DNA of 64,000 bases from an uncultured Anaerolineae bacterium. Lineage in GTDB: Bacteria; Chloroflexota; Anaerolineae; J036; Brachytrichaceae. The notes beneath the pieces are model-generated. The model worked only from the letters and a program-made list of their open reading frames with translations, ran no database searches and had not been told where the DNA came from. The DNA lies in contig CALIMH010000003.1 of the NCBI GenBank assembly GCA_938028725.1, positions 1 through 64,000 on the forward strand, given 5' to 3'. Positions 30,167-38,815 of the stretch are shown here, piece by piece; the first letter of the stretch is position 1; each line of letters begins with the position of its first letter. The translations under genes and the position numbers were made by a program.

Positions 30167-30883
30167 CTAGTGCTGAGATTCTGCCTCAATGGGTGCGGTG
30201 TTGTCGGCTTGCTCGCTGGTCAAGCGTCGCACCCAAGCCAAAAACTCGCGGCGCGGGATTGGCCTGGCCCCGAGCGAGGTGGTGTGGGCAGTCTCTTGTT
30301 GGCAATCAATGAGTGGCACGCCCTCTGTGCGCAGCCAACGCACCAAGTGCACAAGCGCCACTTTTGAAGCGTCGCTCACCCGGCTGAACATGCTCTCGCC
30401 AAAGAACAGGCGACCGATCTTCACGCCATACAGCCCGCCAACCAGTTCGCCATTCAGCCAGGTCTCGAACGAGTGGGCGTAGCCCATGTGATGCAGGGCG
30501 GTGTAGGCGTGGATCATCGCTGGTGTGATCCACGTGCCGCTCTGGCCACGGCGGGGGATAGTGGCACAAGCGTGGATGACCGCCTCAAAGGCTTGGTCGC
30601 GCGTGACCTGAAAGCGGCCGCTGTTGAGGCGGCGTCGCAGCGACGCGCTGATATGCAGCTCATCCACGAATAGCACCTGGCGCGGGTCCGGGCTCCACCA
30701 CAGGATCGGCTCGCCCTCTTCGTACCAGGGGAAGATGCCATGCGCGTATGCCTCCAGCAGGCGCTTCGGCGAGAGCGAGCCGCCGGCACACAACAGGCCG
30801 TTGGGGAAGCGCCTCGCCTGCTCAATTGGCGGGAAGGGATCATGCTCATCCAGCCAAGGGATGCGCAACACAGCGCGCATCAT
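30167..30883 (-). CDS. aat: Leucyl/phenylalanyl-tRNA-protein transferase
   Basis: 238 residues. It adds Leu or Phe from aminoacyl-tRNA to proteins with N-terminal Lys or Arg, creating N-degrons read by ClpS/ClpAP. The diagnostic motifs are [78 protein letters not shown] and [16 protein letters not shown]. clpC lies three kilobases away but no clpS is visible. It is divergent from the VWA gene. Confidence 0.96.
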   Translation of the reverse strand: MMRAVLRIPWLDEHDPFPPIEQARRFPNGLLCAGGSLSPKRLLEAYAHGIFPWYEEGEPILWWSPDPRQVLFVDELHISASLRRRLNSGRFQVTRDQAFEAVIHACATIPRRGQSGTWITPAMIHAYTALHHMGYAHSFETWLNGELVGGLYGVKIGRLFFGESMFSRVSDASKVALVHLVRWLRTEGVPLIDCQQETAHTTSLGARPIPRREFLAWVRRLTSEQADNTAPIEAESQH

Positions 30884-30945
30884 AGCTTACGCTTAGGCGC
30901 TGTTCAGCGAAGTTGTCAGGCAACCGGCACGGCGTTGAACCCACG

Positions 30946-30951
30946 TAGAAT
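30946..30951 (+). promoter_or_regulatory. -10 box of the double-VWA gene
   Basis: TAGAAT ending eight bases before the ATG at 30960, predicting a leaderless transcript. Confidence 0.45.
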
Positions 30952-30959
30952 CATGCTTA

Positions 30960-33749
30960 ATGTTTGTGTCTCAGCCGCTTTGGCTGCTGCTCCTGCTGCT
31001 GGTGCCGCTGAGCGTAGCGATAGCGTGGCCACGGTTGCGCATGGCAGAGCAGCATCGAAGCCGGCGGCTGAACCGAGCGGCGCTTTTGTCGATGGCGCTG
31101 CGCACGCTGCTGATCACCTGTGTGACGCTAGCGCTTGCGGGCGTAGGCATACAGCGCCCCACCTCTCGGCTGGCTGTGGCGTTTGTCGTTGACGCCTCCG
31201 ACAGCGTCGGCGCGAGCGGCTTGGAGCGCGCTGCCCAATTTGTGAGGGAATCGCTCGCTTTCCTCCGCATCACCAACAGCGACGATGACGATCGTGCAGC
31301 AGTGGTTCTCTTCGGCGCTGAGGCGCAAATTGAGCAACCCCTCCTTGCTACGCGCGAGCTTTTGCCGTTCAGCGCACAGGTGCGCACGGATGGGACGGAC
31401 ATTGAGGGCGCGATCCGCCTGGCCGTCTCGCTGCTGCCGCGCGATGCCAACCGTCGGCTGGTGTTGCTCAGTGACGGTGTGCAAACGCGCGGCGACGCCG
31501 TATCGCTCGCCCGGCTGTTGGGAGTGCCGATCGACGTGGTGCCGATTGCGTACCCCAGCGGCCCTGACGTGCTGCTGGAGCGACTGGACGCCCCAACGCG
31601 AGTGTCGGCCGGCCAAGTGATCCCGCTGATGATCTCCGCACGCGCGCTGCAGCCCATGCGCGGGGAGCTGATCGTTCAGGCCGACGGGCGCATCATCGAG
31701 CGCCGGCCGGTCAACTTGGTGGCCGGGCCTAACGTCTTTGCCGCACGTGCCACTGCGACCGAGCCGGGTTTTTCTACCATCCGCGCACAGATCGTCGCAG
31801 AGGGCGACGTGCGCCCACAAAACAACACCTTGTCTGCAGCCGTGATCGTGAGCGGGCCGCCGCGCGTGCTGTTGGTTGCACCCGACTCACCGGCTAGGCA
31901 AAGCCGAGCAGACGAGATCGGCGCTTTGCGCAGCGCGCTTACCGCTGCCGGGATAAGCTGGGAGACAGCCCCCCCAGCGACGATGCCCACAGACCTGCTC
32001 GCGCTCAGCTCATACCAGGCGATCGTCCTAGCCAACGTGCCGGCGCGGGAACTGTCCACGCGCGCCATGGACGCCCTCCAGCGCTACGTGCGTGATGTGG
32101 GAGGCGGGCTGGTGGTGATCGGTGGTCCCTCCAGCTACGGCGTCGGTGGTTACTACCGCACCCCCTTGGAGGAGACGTTGCCGGTGGAGGCGCAAGTGAA
32201 AGACCCGCGCCGCTTTCCCTCCGTTTCCATCGTGCTCGTGATGGACAAGAGCGGCAGCATGAACTTGAAGGAAGGCAACGTCACCAAGATGCGCCTGGCC
32301 GCGGAGGCGGCAGCACGCGTGGCCGAGCTAGCTAATGACGAAGACGAGATCACCGTCATCGCCTTCGATACTGAGCCGGTGGACGTGATCGGCCCATTCC
32401 TGGGCCGCGACAAGCAGCGTTACATCGGTCAAATCTTGCGCATCGCTCCCGGCGGCGGGGGCATTTATGCATACGATTCGCTCAAAGAGGCCGAGCGCAT
32501 CATCACCCGCTCCACCCGTCAATCCAAGTTCATCATCCTGCTTGCTGATGGCGACGACACCGAGCAACAAGAAGGCGTGCCGGAGCTGGTGCGCAAGATG
32601 CGTGAAGTGGATGAGGTGACGCTCACTGTGGTCGCCATCGGCAATGGGGCGGATGTTCCCTTCCTGCAGCGCATAGCCGCCCTTGGCGGTGGGCGATTTC
32701 ACTTGACCAACCGCGCTGCCAACCTACCTACCATCTTCACAGAGGAGGCCGCGCGCGCCCAGCGCAGCTACATCGTCGAGCGCGAATTCCTTCCCCGCCG
32801 CGGCGCCGATAGCCCCATGCTGCGTGGGATTGACCTCATCCCACCGCTGCTCGGCCATGTGGCCACGACAGCCAAGCCCGCCGCACAGGTGATATTGTGG
32901 GCCAACGAGTCCGACCCGCTGTTGGCTGCTTGGCAGTATGGCCTCGGGCGGGCGGTAGCCTTCACCTCGGACGCAACAGCCCGCTGGGCAAAAGCTTGGC
33001 TGGGCTGGGAACACTTTCCCCGCTTCTGGTCACAGGTGCTGCGCTGGACCATCCTCGAACGCAACGAATCGGCCCTGGCTGCCACCATGCAACCACGCGG
33101 TGAATTCGCGCTCCTCACCGCAGAGGTGGCGGAGGCTATCGCCTCAAACGTGACGCTCACCGCCACGCTATTTTCCCAGCAGGGGGAAAGCCGTGACGTG
33201 CCCCTAGTTCAAGCAGCGCCAGGACGCTTCGAGGCCACGCTGACGCTCGAACCTGCGACCACCTGGTTCGCGCGCATACGCAGCAGCAATGGCGACGAGG
33301 CGCTCATCCCTTACACGCATCCCTACTCGCCTGAGTATGGTCCGGCCTCCAAGTTGGGCGAACTGTGGTTGCGCGAGATCGCCCAGGTTAGCGGCGGCGC
33401 TGTGCTCGAGTCGCCGGCCCAGGTGTTTCGCCCTGCTGCGCTCGCCGTCACCCGTCTGGAACTCTCGCCATGGCTGCTGTTGGCTGCGGCGCTCTTGCTG
33501 CCCTGCGATGTGGCTGCGCGTCGGCTGGCCGGTTTGCTGGAGCACTGGCTGGGTCGGCTATCGCGCTCGCCCACCGAGCGACGCACCCGCATGCCTGCTA
33601 CTGCGCCCCTCCCAACCGTCGTAGCGACACCACAGGGCGGCACAGCATCCACCGCGCCTGCTCGGCCGGGCACTCCCTCCACCAGCACCGCCGAGCTGCT
33701 CCGGCGACGCCAACAACGGCGGAACGCGCAACAAGGCGATCCCTCTTGA
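30960..33749 (+). CDS. Membrane protein with two VWA domains and a GATase-like domain
   Basis: 929 residues of the BatA-like/YfbK-like type. Two membrane helices lie at about 7-23 and 45-63. VWA domain 1 begins at 74 with the metal-site variant VVDASDSVG. Next come a beta-sandwich region (about 215-300), a class I glutamine-amidotransferase-like domain (about 302-410, PRVLLVAP to VVIGGPSSYGVGG) and VWA domain 2 (from about 425) with a complete MIDAS motif MDKSGSM. A C-terminal helix lies near 825-845, with a Pro/Thr-rich basic tail. Such proteins probably act as surface adhesion or assembly factors; no MoxR ATPase gene is beside it. The antiporter gene begins 17 bases downstream. Confidence 0.85.
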   Translation: MFVSQPLWLLLLLLVPLSVAIAWPRLRMAEQHRSRRLNRAALLSMALRTLLITCVTLALAGVGIQRPTSRLAVAFVVDASDSVGASGLERAAQFVRESLAFLRITNSDDDDRAAVVLFGAEAQIEQPLLATRELLPFSAQVRTDGTDIEGAIRLAVSLLPRDANRRLVLLSDGVQTRGDAVSLARLLGVPIDVVPIAYPSGPDVLLERLDAPTRVSAGQVIPLMISARALQPMRGELIVQADGRIIERRPVNLVAGPNVFAARATATEPGFSTIRAQIVAEGDVRPQNNTLSAAVIVSGPPRVLLVAPDSPARQSRADEIGALRSALTAAGISWETAPPATMPTDLLALSSYQAIVLANVPARELSTRAMDALQRYVRDVGGGLVVIGGPSSYGVGGYYRTPLEETLPVEAQVKDPRRFPSVSIVLVMDKSGSMNLKEGNVTKMRLAAEAAARVAELANDEDEITVIAFDTEPVDVIGPFLGRDKQRYIGQILRIAPGGGGIYAYDSLKEAERIITRSTRQSKFIILLADGDDTEQQEGVPELVRKMREVDEVTLTVVAIGNGADVPFLQRIAALGGGRFHLTNRAANLPTIFTEEAARAQRSYIVEREFLPRRGADSPMLRGIDLIPPLLGHVATTAKPAAQVILWANESDPLLAAWQYGLGRAVAFTSDATARWAKAWLGWEHFPRFWSQVLRWTILERNESALAATMQPRGEFALLTAEVAEAIASNVTLTATLFSQQGESRDVPLVQAAPGRFEATLTLEPATTWFARIRSSNGDEALIPYTHPYSPEYGPASKLGELWLREIAQVSGGAVLESPAQVFRPAALAVTRLELSPWLLLAAALLLPCDVAARRLAGLLEHWLGRLSRSPTERRTRMPATAPLPTVVATPQGGTASTAPARPGTPSTSTAELLRRRQQRRNAQQGDPS

Positions 33750-33766
33750 GCCATCCGTGAGCAAGT

Positions 33767-35212
33767 ATGGAAGGCGCATTGGTCATCGTAGCGTTGCTGC
33801 TCACCCTCAGCGTCCTCGGCAGCAAGGCTTCAGGTCGCCTGGGAGTGCCGGCGATGCTGTTTTTTTTGGCATTGGGCATGCTTGCCGGCCAATCGGGATT
33901 AGGCGCGTTGCGATTCGTCGACTTGACACTGACGCAACTGGTCGGCGTGTTGGCGTTGGTATTCATCCTCTACTCTGGTGGCCTGGACACCGACTGGCGT
34001 CGCGTGCGCGCTGTGCTGCGGGAGGGAGTGTTGCTCTCCACAGTGGGCGTGTTGGCCACTGCGCTGTTGACGGCGGCCTTCGCGCGGTTGCTCGGCTTCA
34101 CTTTTTTGGAGGGAGTGCTGCTCGGTGCGATCATCTCCTCCACCGACGCTGCAGCGGTGTTCACGGTGTTGCGCTCACGCGAGGTGCGATTAAAAGGCGA
34201 GCTGGAGCCTCTGTTAGAGCTGGAGGCAGGCAGCAACGATCCCTTTGCTGTGTTTTTGACTTTCGGCGCGATCGCGTTGATTCAGGCTGCCGACGTGTCT
34301 ATCTGGACGCTGGCGCCTATGGCAGTTGTGCAGTTCGCGCTGGGAGGCGCTGCCGGCTTTGCGATCGGCTACGGGGCAGTGAGGCTAATCAACCACATCC
34401 GCTTGCGCTTCGACGGCCTCTATGCTGTCTTGACCACTGCAGTGGTGCTGTTCTGCTACGGTGCTACTGCGATGCTTGGCGGCAACGGCTTCTTGGCTGC
34501 TTACCTGTGTGGCCTTGTGATGGGGCGCGCCGACTTCATCCACAAAAACAGCCTCCTGCGCTTTCACGACAGCATTGCCTGGCTCATGCAGATCGTCATG
34601 TTTCTATTGCTGGGCCTGTTGGTTTCACCTCAGCAGCTGGGCATGGTGGCCGGCAAGGGGCTGGCGGTGACAGCCTTTTTGCTGCTAGTGGCGCGGCCGG
34701 CGAGCGTGCTCTTAGTGTTGGCCGGCAGCCGATTCAATCTGCGCGAGAGACTGTTGATCGCGTGGGTGGGCTTGCGCGGCGCAGCCCCCATCATTCTGGC
34801 CACCTTCCCCTTGCTTGCTGGGATATCCAAGGCAGAAATGATCTTCAACATCGTGTTCTTCGTCGTGCTCGTCTCCGTGTTGCTACAGGGCACGACTGTG
34901 CTGCCGGTGGGACGACTGCTGAATCTCGCTGCCCCACCGCGCGCACGTGGCAACCCCAATCTCACCGCTACGTACGGCGTGTCAACCGTCGTTGTGCCGC
35001 AGCGTGGCGCGGTCGCCGGTCAGCAAATTGTGGACTTGCGTCTGCCACCTGAAGTGATCATCGTGAGGGTGCTCCGCGATGGGCAGACCATTGTTCCGCA
35101 TGGGGGCGTGGAGTTGGAGGAGGGGGATGTTGTGCTGCTGGTAGGCGAGCCGGCGCTGCTGGAACAGGCTAAGCACGTGCTCGAAATGCGCCGTGCAAAT
35201 CCGTTTGTGTGA
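33767..35212 (+). CDS. CPA1-type K+/H+ (or Na+/H+) antiporter with TrkA-C domain
   Basis: 481 residues. About 12 membrane helices (1-385) carry the family signatures LFFLALGMLAGQSGLG, SSTDAAAVFTVLRS, LEAGSNDPFAVFLTF and GLRGAAPIILATFPLL. A cytosolic TrkA_C domain (about 400-475) ends with GVELEEGDVVLLVGEPALLE. This order is that of NhaP2/CvrA potassium/proton antiporters. The SSTDAA aspartate and the SNDP aspartate are the ion-binding residues known in CPA1 proteins. It follows the VWA gene closely and may share its transcript. Confidence 0.92.
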   Translation: MEGALVIVALLLTLSVLGSKASGRLGVPAMLFFLALGMLAGQSGLGALRFVDLTLTQLVGVLALVFILYSGGLDTDWRRVRAVLREGVLLSTVGVLATALLTAAFARLLGFTFLEGVLLGAIISSTDAAAVFTVLRSREVRLKGELEPLLELEAGSNDPFAVFLTFGAIALIQAADVSIWTLAPMAVVQFALGGAAGFAIGYGAVRLINHIRLRFDGLYAVLTTAVVLFCYGATAMLGGNGFLAAYLCGLVMGRADFIHKNSLLRFHDSIAWLMQIVMFLLLGLLVSPQQLGMVAGKGLAVTAFLLLVARPASVLLVLAGSRFNLRERLLIAWVGLRGAAPIILATFPLLAGISKAEMIFNIVFFVVLVSVLLQGTTVLPVGRLLNLAAPPRARGNPNLTATYGVSTVVVPQRGAVAGQQIVDLRLPPEVIIVRVLRDGQTIVPHGGVELEEGDVVLLVGEPALLEQAKHVLEMRRANPFV

Positions 35213-35266
35213 GCACCCGAACGCTACGGCGGCTTCGGCGTCGGCAGCACGCTGAGCTCGGCTCAA

Positions 35267-35652
35267 TGGAGATGCCGGGAATCGAACCCGGGTCCGAGAG
35301 TCGCAATCCTTCAGGCCTCTACGAGCGTAGTTGCTGAGGTGCTCTCGCGGCGCGCGCTGCAGCAACCCAGCGCCCTACGCCGCCAGTTCAGTGGTGTAAG
35401 GCTCGTCCGCCCCCTGAACACAGGGCGAATTTGCCCGCCGACTTTCTCACACCGCCACTACCCCTCGTCGGCGAGGAGGGGTAGGCGATGCCGCGATCAT
35501 CATCGTCGCGGATGCAGCTCCTCCGGCTCAGGCGGCCATCGGAACGGCATTCCAGTTGATCTTCGCACTTCTTGTGCGTGCGCTGTTTAACGAGCGTCGC
35601 AGCTCGGCTCGCAGCCTGGGATGTACGGCCTCCGTCGAAACCTGTCATCCCC
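35267..35652 (-). ncRNA. ssrA: tmRNA (transfer-messenger RNA)
   Basis: One-piece tmRNA that rescues stalled ribosomes. The 5' end GGGGATGACAGGTTTCGACG at 35652 and the 3' end with GGTTCGATTCCCGG and CATCTCC form the tRNA-like acceptor, with a 7-bp GGGGATG/CATCTCC stem (one G-U pair). The mRNA-like part encodes a tag at 35528-35566, read as GCG AAG ATC AAC TGG AAT GCC GTT... and ending GCC GCC TGA: AKINWNAVPMAA. The resume codon could also be an in-frame GCA a few codons upstream. The CCA end is not encoded. It is divergent from rpmH. The presence of both conserved termini makes the call firm. Confidence 0.96.
35528..35566 (-). other. tmRNA proteolysis-tag reading frame
   Basis: Encodes AKINWNAVPMAA and a TGA stop. 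It ends in -MAA, close to the usual -LAA degron. The KINWNAV part closely resembles KVNWNAV in the neighbouring bL34 extension. Confidence 0.75.
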
Positions 35653-35667
35653 AATGCTGTGAACCTA

Positions 35668-35673
35668 ATTATA
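35668..35673 (-). promoter_or_regulatory. -10 box of ssrA
   Basis: TATAAT on the minus strand, 15 bases before the mature 5' end; a short leader would be trimmed by RNase P. Confidence 0.5.
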
Positions 35674-35778
35674 CCCCGCCTGCTATGCCCAAGCGCCCAA
35701 GCTGTGGGGGTGCTCAAACAGACTCAGCAGATACGCAACTGCTGAACGCTGCAACACCGAAGCGTAACCGGCGCCGGG

Positions 35779-35784
35779 TATAAT
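35779..35784 (+). promoter_or_regulatory. -10 box of the rpmH-rnpA cluster
   Basis: TATAAT 80 bases before rpmH, giving a leader of about 70 bases. It is the only promoter-like element seen before rpmH. Confidence 0.45.
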
Positions 35785-35864
35785 CCCCTCGCAAAAAACG
35801 ATCCATCTTCGTGCTGTGCCGCCTTGCGCGCGACACAGCGCGCGACAGAGAGGCCCAACGTCTT

Positions 35865-36095
35865 ATGCCGAAGCGAACATACCAACCTAAGATACGCCGA
35901 CGCGTCCGTGTGCATGGCTTTCGTGCGCGCATGGCCACCAAAGATGGCCGCAAGGTGCTGGCGCGTCGCCGCCTGCATGGCCGCAAGCGGCTCACCGTGA
36001 CCTCCAACAACCACGTCAAGAAGGTGAACTGGAACGCTGTTTACTCACCAGCGCGCAGCAAGCGAGGCACTGAGGGCAGCAAGAAGCGCGCCTAA
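35865..36095 (+). CDS. rpmH: 50S ribosomal protein bL34 with long C-terminal extension
   Basis: 76 residues. The first 45 are ordinary bL34 ([20 protein letters not shown], then [16 protein letters not shown] and KRLTV). The family normally ends there at 44-50 residues. Here 31 more residues follow, basic and unstructured in look ([19 protein letters not shown], then ...GSKKRA). The reading frame, codon use and stop just before rnpA support a real extension rather than a missed stop. The start at 35865 is the conserved MPKRTYQ; upstream residues are not conserved. bL34 is a late-assembly protein near the exit-tunnel side of the large subunit. Confidence 0.93.
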   Translation: MPKRTYQPKIRRRVRVHGFRARMATKDGRKVLARRRLHGRKRLTVTSNNHVKKVNWNAVYSPARSKRGTEGSKKRA

Positions 36096-36114
36096 TTGCT
36101 CCTCCGCCTGCGTG

Positions 36115-36528
36115 ATGCGCGCGTTGAGGCGACTGAGCGGCCGCAGGGACTTCGCGCGCGTGCGAGAGGTTGGCCGGCGTTGGCATGGCACCTATCTCAC
36201 GTTGAGCGCTGCCCCATCCCATGACCAGCATGCGCCGACGCGCGTGGGGTTCGTCACCGCGCGGAAGGTGGGAGGAGCCGTGCAACGCAACCGGGCGCGT
36301 CGGCTCCTGCGCGAGGCCGTGCGTGCATTGAGCGCCGGCCTACCGAATGGCTGGGATCTCGTTCTCATCGCCCACCCTCCCATCGCCAATCGAGCCACCC
36401 GTGTTGCAAATGTGCAAAAGGAGTTGGAATGGCTGCTAACACAAGCTCGAATCTTTCGGCCCGGCGCGACTCCGCCGCCGGCCGAACCCTCGTCTTCAGA
36501 GTTGGCGAGTGGGTCAAGCTCATCCTGA
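36115..36528 (+). CDS. rnpA: Ribonuclease P protein component
   Basis: 137 residues. RNase P protein partners the rnpB RNA, encoded 16 kb away in this window. The RNR-type signature [20 protein letters not shown] is intact, after [18 protein letters not shown] at the start. The family ends near residue 112. Here a Pro/Ser-rich tail ([18 protein letters not shown]) of about 25 residues continues, encoded in the region that also carries the start of yidD. It begins with GTG-ATG; the ATG at 36115 is taken. It follows rpmH by 19 bases, the standard arrangement. Confidence 0.94.
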   Translation: MRALRRLSGRRDFARVREVGRRWHGTYLTLSAAPSHDQHAPTRVGFVTARKVGGAVQRNRARRLLREAVRALSAGLPNGWDLVLIAHPPIANRATRVANVQKELEWLLTQARIFRPGATPPPAEPSSSELASGSSSS

Positions 36529-36722
36529 TCGGCCTGATTCGCATGTATCAGCTCACTTTGTCGCGCCTCTTTCCGCCGTCGTGTCGCTTTTACCCCACTT
36601 GCAGCGAGTACACGCTCCAAGCGATAGCCAAGCATGGGCCGTTGAAGGGGACGTGGCTGGGCATCAGGCGCATTTTGCGTTGCCATCCCTTTCATCCAGG
36701 CGGCTACGATCCCGTTCCGTAG
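36429..36722 (+). CDS. yidD: YidD membrane protein insertion efficiency factor
   Basis: 97 residues. The core from about residue 29 is typical Yid[36 protein letters not shown] and [14 protein letters not shown], with its three conserved cysteines. It helps YidC insert membrane proteins. The only good upstream start, ATG 36429, lies 100 bases inside rnpA and yields a 28-residue leader without family similarity. The next ATG, at 36543, would remove part of the conserved amphipathic helix. Overlap of rnpA and yidD is known elsewhere, but this is a long one. Confidence 0.92.
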   Translation: MAANTSSNLSARRDSAAGRTLVFRVGEWVKLILIGLIRMYQLTLSRLFPPSCRFYPTCSEYTLQAIAKHGPLKGTWLGIRRILRCHPFHPGGYDPVP

Positions 36723-36732
36723 CGAGGACAAA

Positions 36733-37890
36733 GTGCAAGTTGTGAACATGTGGCAAAGACTGCGCGTCAGCGTTTTGGTGCTCGCCGGCGCAGCGCTGCT
36801 CGTGGCCTGTGGCGGTGGTGAGCCGATCCCCACCTCATTCCCCGGCCTCACCGTGATAGGCCGCGAGGGGTATTTGGTCAGCAATTTGCATGTCTACAAG
36901 TTCGACGCGCGCGAGGGACGCGAGATATGGCGCTTTCCCTCAGCGAAGGGCAACGATCAACCGCGCGGCCCGTTCGCCGGGCAGCCTGTGGTGATCGGCG
37001 ACCTGGTCATTGTTGGCGGCAGCATTACCCTTAATGGTGCTCCTGACCCCCACCTGTACGCGATCTCGGCTAGCGACGGCAGCGAGCGTTGGCGCTTTCT
37101 CCCCTCTCCCGGCGCTAAGGAGTTTGCCGATGGCGTGGCAACCGACGGCAAGCTGATCTTTGCTCCCAACGGTGATCACACGTTGTATGCGATTGACCCC
37201 ACCGCTGAGGATGGCCAACCTCGCATCATTTGGACCTTCACAGCGCAAAACAAGCTTTGGGCCAAACCTGTGGTTGCGGATGGGCGCGTCTATTTGCCGT
37301 CGCTCGACCACTTTCTATATGCGCTGGACGCCGCCACTGGCCGTGAGGTCTGGCGGTTCAACGCCGGAGCATCCATCGCTTCCACGCCAACCTTAGCCGA
37401 CGGCGTGCTGTACTTCGGCTCCTTTGCCCAGAAGCTTTTCGCGGTGCGCGCGGAGGATGGCTCAGCGATATGGGAATCCCCCATGGACGCCTGGATTTGG
37501 TGCCAGCCGCTTGTGCGCGACGAGGAAGTGATTGTCGGCGACGTGAAAGGCAAGCTGTATGCTCTCGATCGACGCAGCGGCACGCGTCGTTGGACAGCTC
37601 AAGTTGGCGGCCCGATCCGCGCCCAACCCGTGGCAGTGGCGGACAAGCTCTACGTTGTCTCTTTCGACACCTACCTGTATGAGATCGATCTCGCGGTTGC
37701 AGCAAACGAAGGCAGAAAGCCCGTGCGCCGCGTTTTGGAGAACGGGCTGAACCGCCGGCTGCTCTCCGACCCGATGCTAGTGGAAGACGCACTGCTCGTG
37801 CCACTATTCGACGGCGACGTCAAGCTCATCGCTGTGGACTTGCGGAGCGGCCAGAAGCGCTTCGAGTTTCCACCTCGCACTCAACCTTAG
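36733..37890 (+). CDS. Lipoprotein with PQQ-like beta-propeller (BamB-like fold)
   Basis: 385 residues. A lipoprotein signal (VSVLVLAGAALLVACGGG, lipobox LVAC with the cysteine near residue 26) is followed by about seven propeller repeats of the type LYAISASDGSERWRF, LYALDAATGREVWRFNAG, LYALDRRSGTRRWTAQ. The fold is that of BamB and PQQ_2 proteins; no PQQ-enzyme motif is present, so a scaffold or binding role is likely. It sits between yidD and yidC inside a cluster that normally contains only membrane-insertion genes. The start is uncertain: GTG 36733 has a GAGGA four bases upstream, and ATG 36748 is in frame. Confidence 0.85.
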   Translation: MQVVNMWQRLRVSVLVLAGAALLVACGGGEPIPTSFPGLTVIGREGYLVSNLHVYKFDAREGREIWRFPSAKGNDQPRGPFAGQPVVIGDLVIVGGSITLNGAPDPHLYAISASDGSERWRFLPSPGAKEFADGVATDGKLIFAPNGDHTLYAIDPTAEDGQPRIIWTFTAQNKLWAKPVVADGRVYLPSLDHFLYALDAATGREVWRFNAGASIASTPTLADGVLYFGSFAQKLFAVRAEDGSAIWESPMDAWIWCQPLVRDEEVIVGDVKGKLYALDRRSGTRRWTAQVGGPIRAQPVAVADKLYVVSFDTYLYEIDLAVAANEGRKPVRRVLENGLNRRLLSDPMLVEDALLVPLFDGDVKLIAVDLRSGQKRFEFPPRTQP

Positions 37891-37927
37891 GCCACACTCG
37901 CTAGATTTTGGTAGAGTTACAAGCCGC

Positions 37928-38806
37928 ATGAACGTTTTTGACTTGCTGATCGTCAACCCAATGACCAACGCACTCATGCTGTTGTATGGGTTGCTGGGCA
38001 ACAGCTATGTGTTGGCTATTGTCGCGTTGACGCTGATTATTCGATTGCTCACTTTGCCCCTGACACTGCGCCAGCAAATCTCCAGCATCAAGATGGCTGC
38101 CATGCAGCCCCAAATCAAGGCGTTGCAGGAAAAGTACAAAAACGACCCGCAGACGCTATCCATCGAGATGCGCAAGTTGGGCTTTAATCCATTCAGTGGG
38201 TGCTTGCCACTGCTGATCCAGTTTCCCATCCTCATCGGCATGTATCAAGCGATCATCCGCACGTTGGCGGTGACGCCGCTCAGTCTGCTGGAGCTCGGTA
38301 GCCATGTGTATAGCTTCTTGCCGTCATTAGCACAATTGGTGCCGATCGACTCCACCTTGTTCAGCATCTTTGATCTCGGCCAACCAGACCGCTTCTTGAT
38401 CATCCCCATCCTAGTGGTGATCAGCACCTACTTTGCCAACAAGGTGATGACTCCCCCCACCACTGACCCAACCATGCAGCAGACAAACCAAGTGATGCAG
38501 TGGATGATGCCGTTGATGTTCGGCTTTTTTATGCTGTCCACGCCGGTCGGATTGGGCATTTATTGGATTGTGTCGAACCTGGTGGGCGTGTTGCAATACT
38601 TCATCACGAAGCCACAGGTGGACCGCGCGCGTGCGCTGCACGCGGCAGCAGCGAGCACCACTGGCGCCGGCGCTGCTTCTAGCCTGGCGTCTCAAAAGCC
38701 TTTGTTTGAGCCGCCTCGCTCAAAGGTGCAGGTGAAGTCCACCGGCCGCATCAACCGGTCGGCTTCAACTGCCACGCGAGAGAAACGTCCGACGCCTAAA
38801 TCGTGA
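37928..38806 (+). CDS. yidC: Membrane protein insertase YidC/Oxa1
   Basis: 292 residues with five helices of the Gram-positive-type YidC, without the large periplasmic domain. Helix 1 is near the N-terminus (NPMTNALMLLYGLLG). The charged hairpin LRQQISSIKMAAMQPQIKAL, the conserved FNPFSGCLPLLIQFPILIGM and the C-terminal helices FGFFMLSTPVGLGIYWIVSN follow. The basic tail ends TREKRPTPKS. It inserts membrane proteins alone or with Sec. No signal-peptide cysteine is seen. TAGAGT lies ten bases upstream, so it may have its own leaderless start within the cluster. Confidence 0.96.
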   Translation: MNVFDLLIVNPMTNALMLLYGLLGNSYVLAIVALTLIIRLLTLPLTLRQQISSIKMAAMQPQIKALQEKYKNDPQTLSIEMRKLGFNPFSGCLPLLIQFPILIGMYQAIIRTLAVTPLSLLELGSHVYSFLPSLAQLVPIDSTLFSIFDLGQPDRFLIIPILVVISTYFANKVMTPPTTDPTMQQTNQVMQWMMPLMFGFFMLSTPVGLGIYWIVSNLVGVLQYFITKPQVDRARALHAAAASTTGAGAASSLASQKPLFEPPRSKVQVKSTGRINRSASTATREKRPTPKS

Positions 38807-38815
38807 TAGCTGCGT

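Noticed and set aside
33757-35052. A 431-codon open frame overlapping the antiporter gene.
   Set aside because: It is out of frame with a clearly conserved antiporter, rich in Arg/His/Cys, and has no domain; it is a by-product of GC-rich codon use.
35653-35864. Chromosomal origin between ssrA and rpmH.
   Set aside because: No cluster of TTATCCACA-type DnaA boxes and no AT-rich unwinding element is visible; the gap contains only the two divergent promoters.
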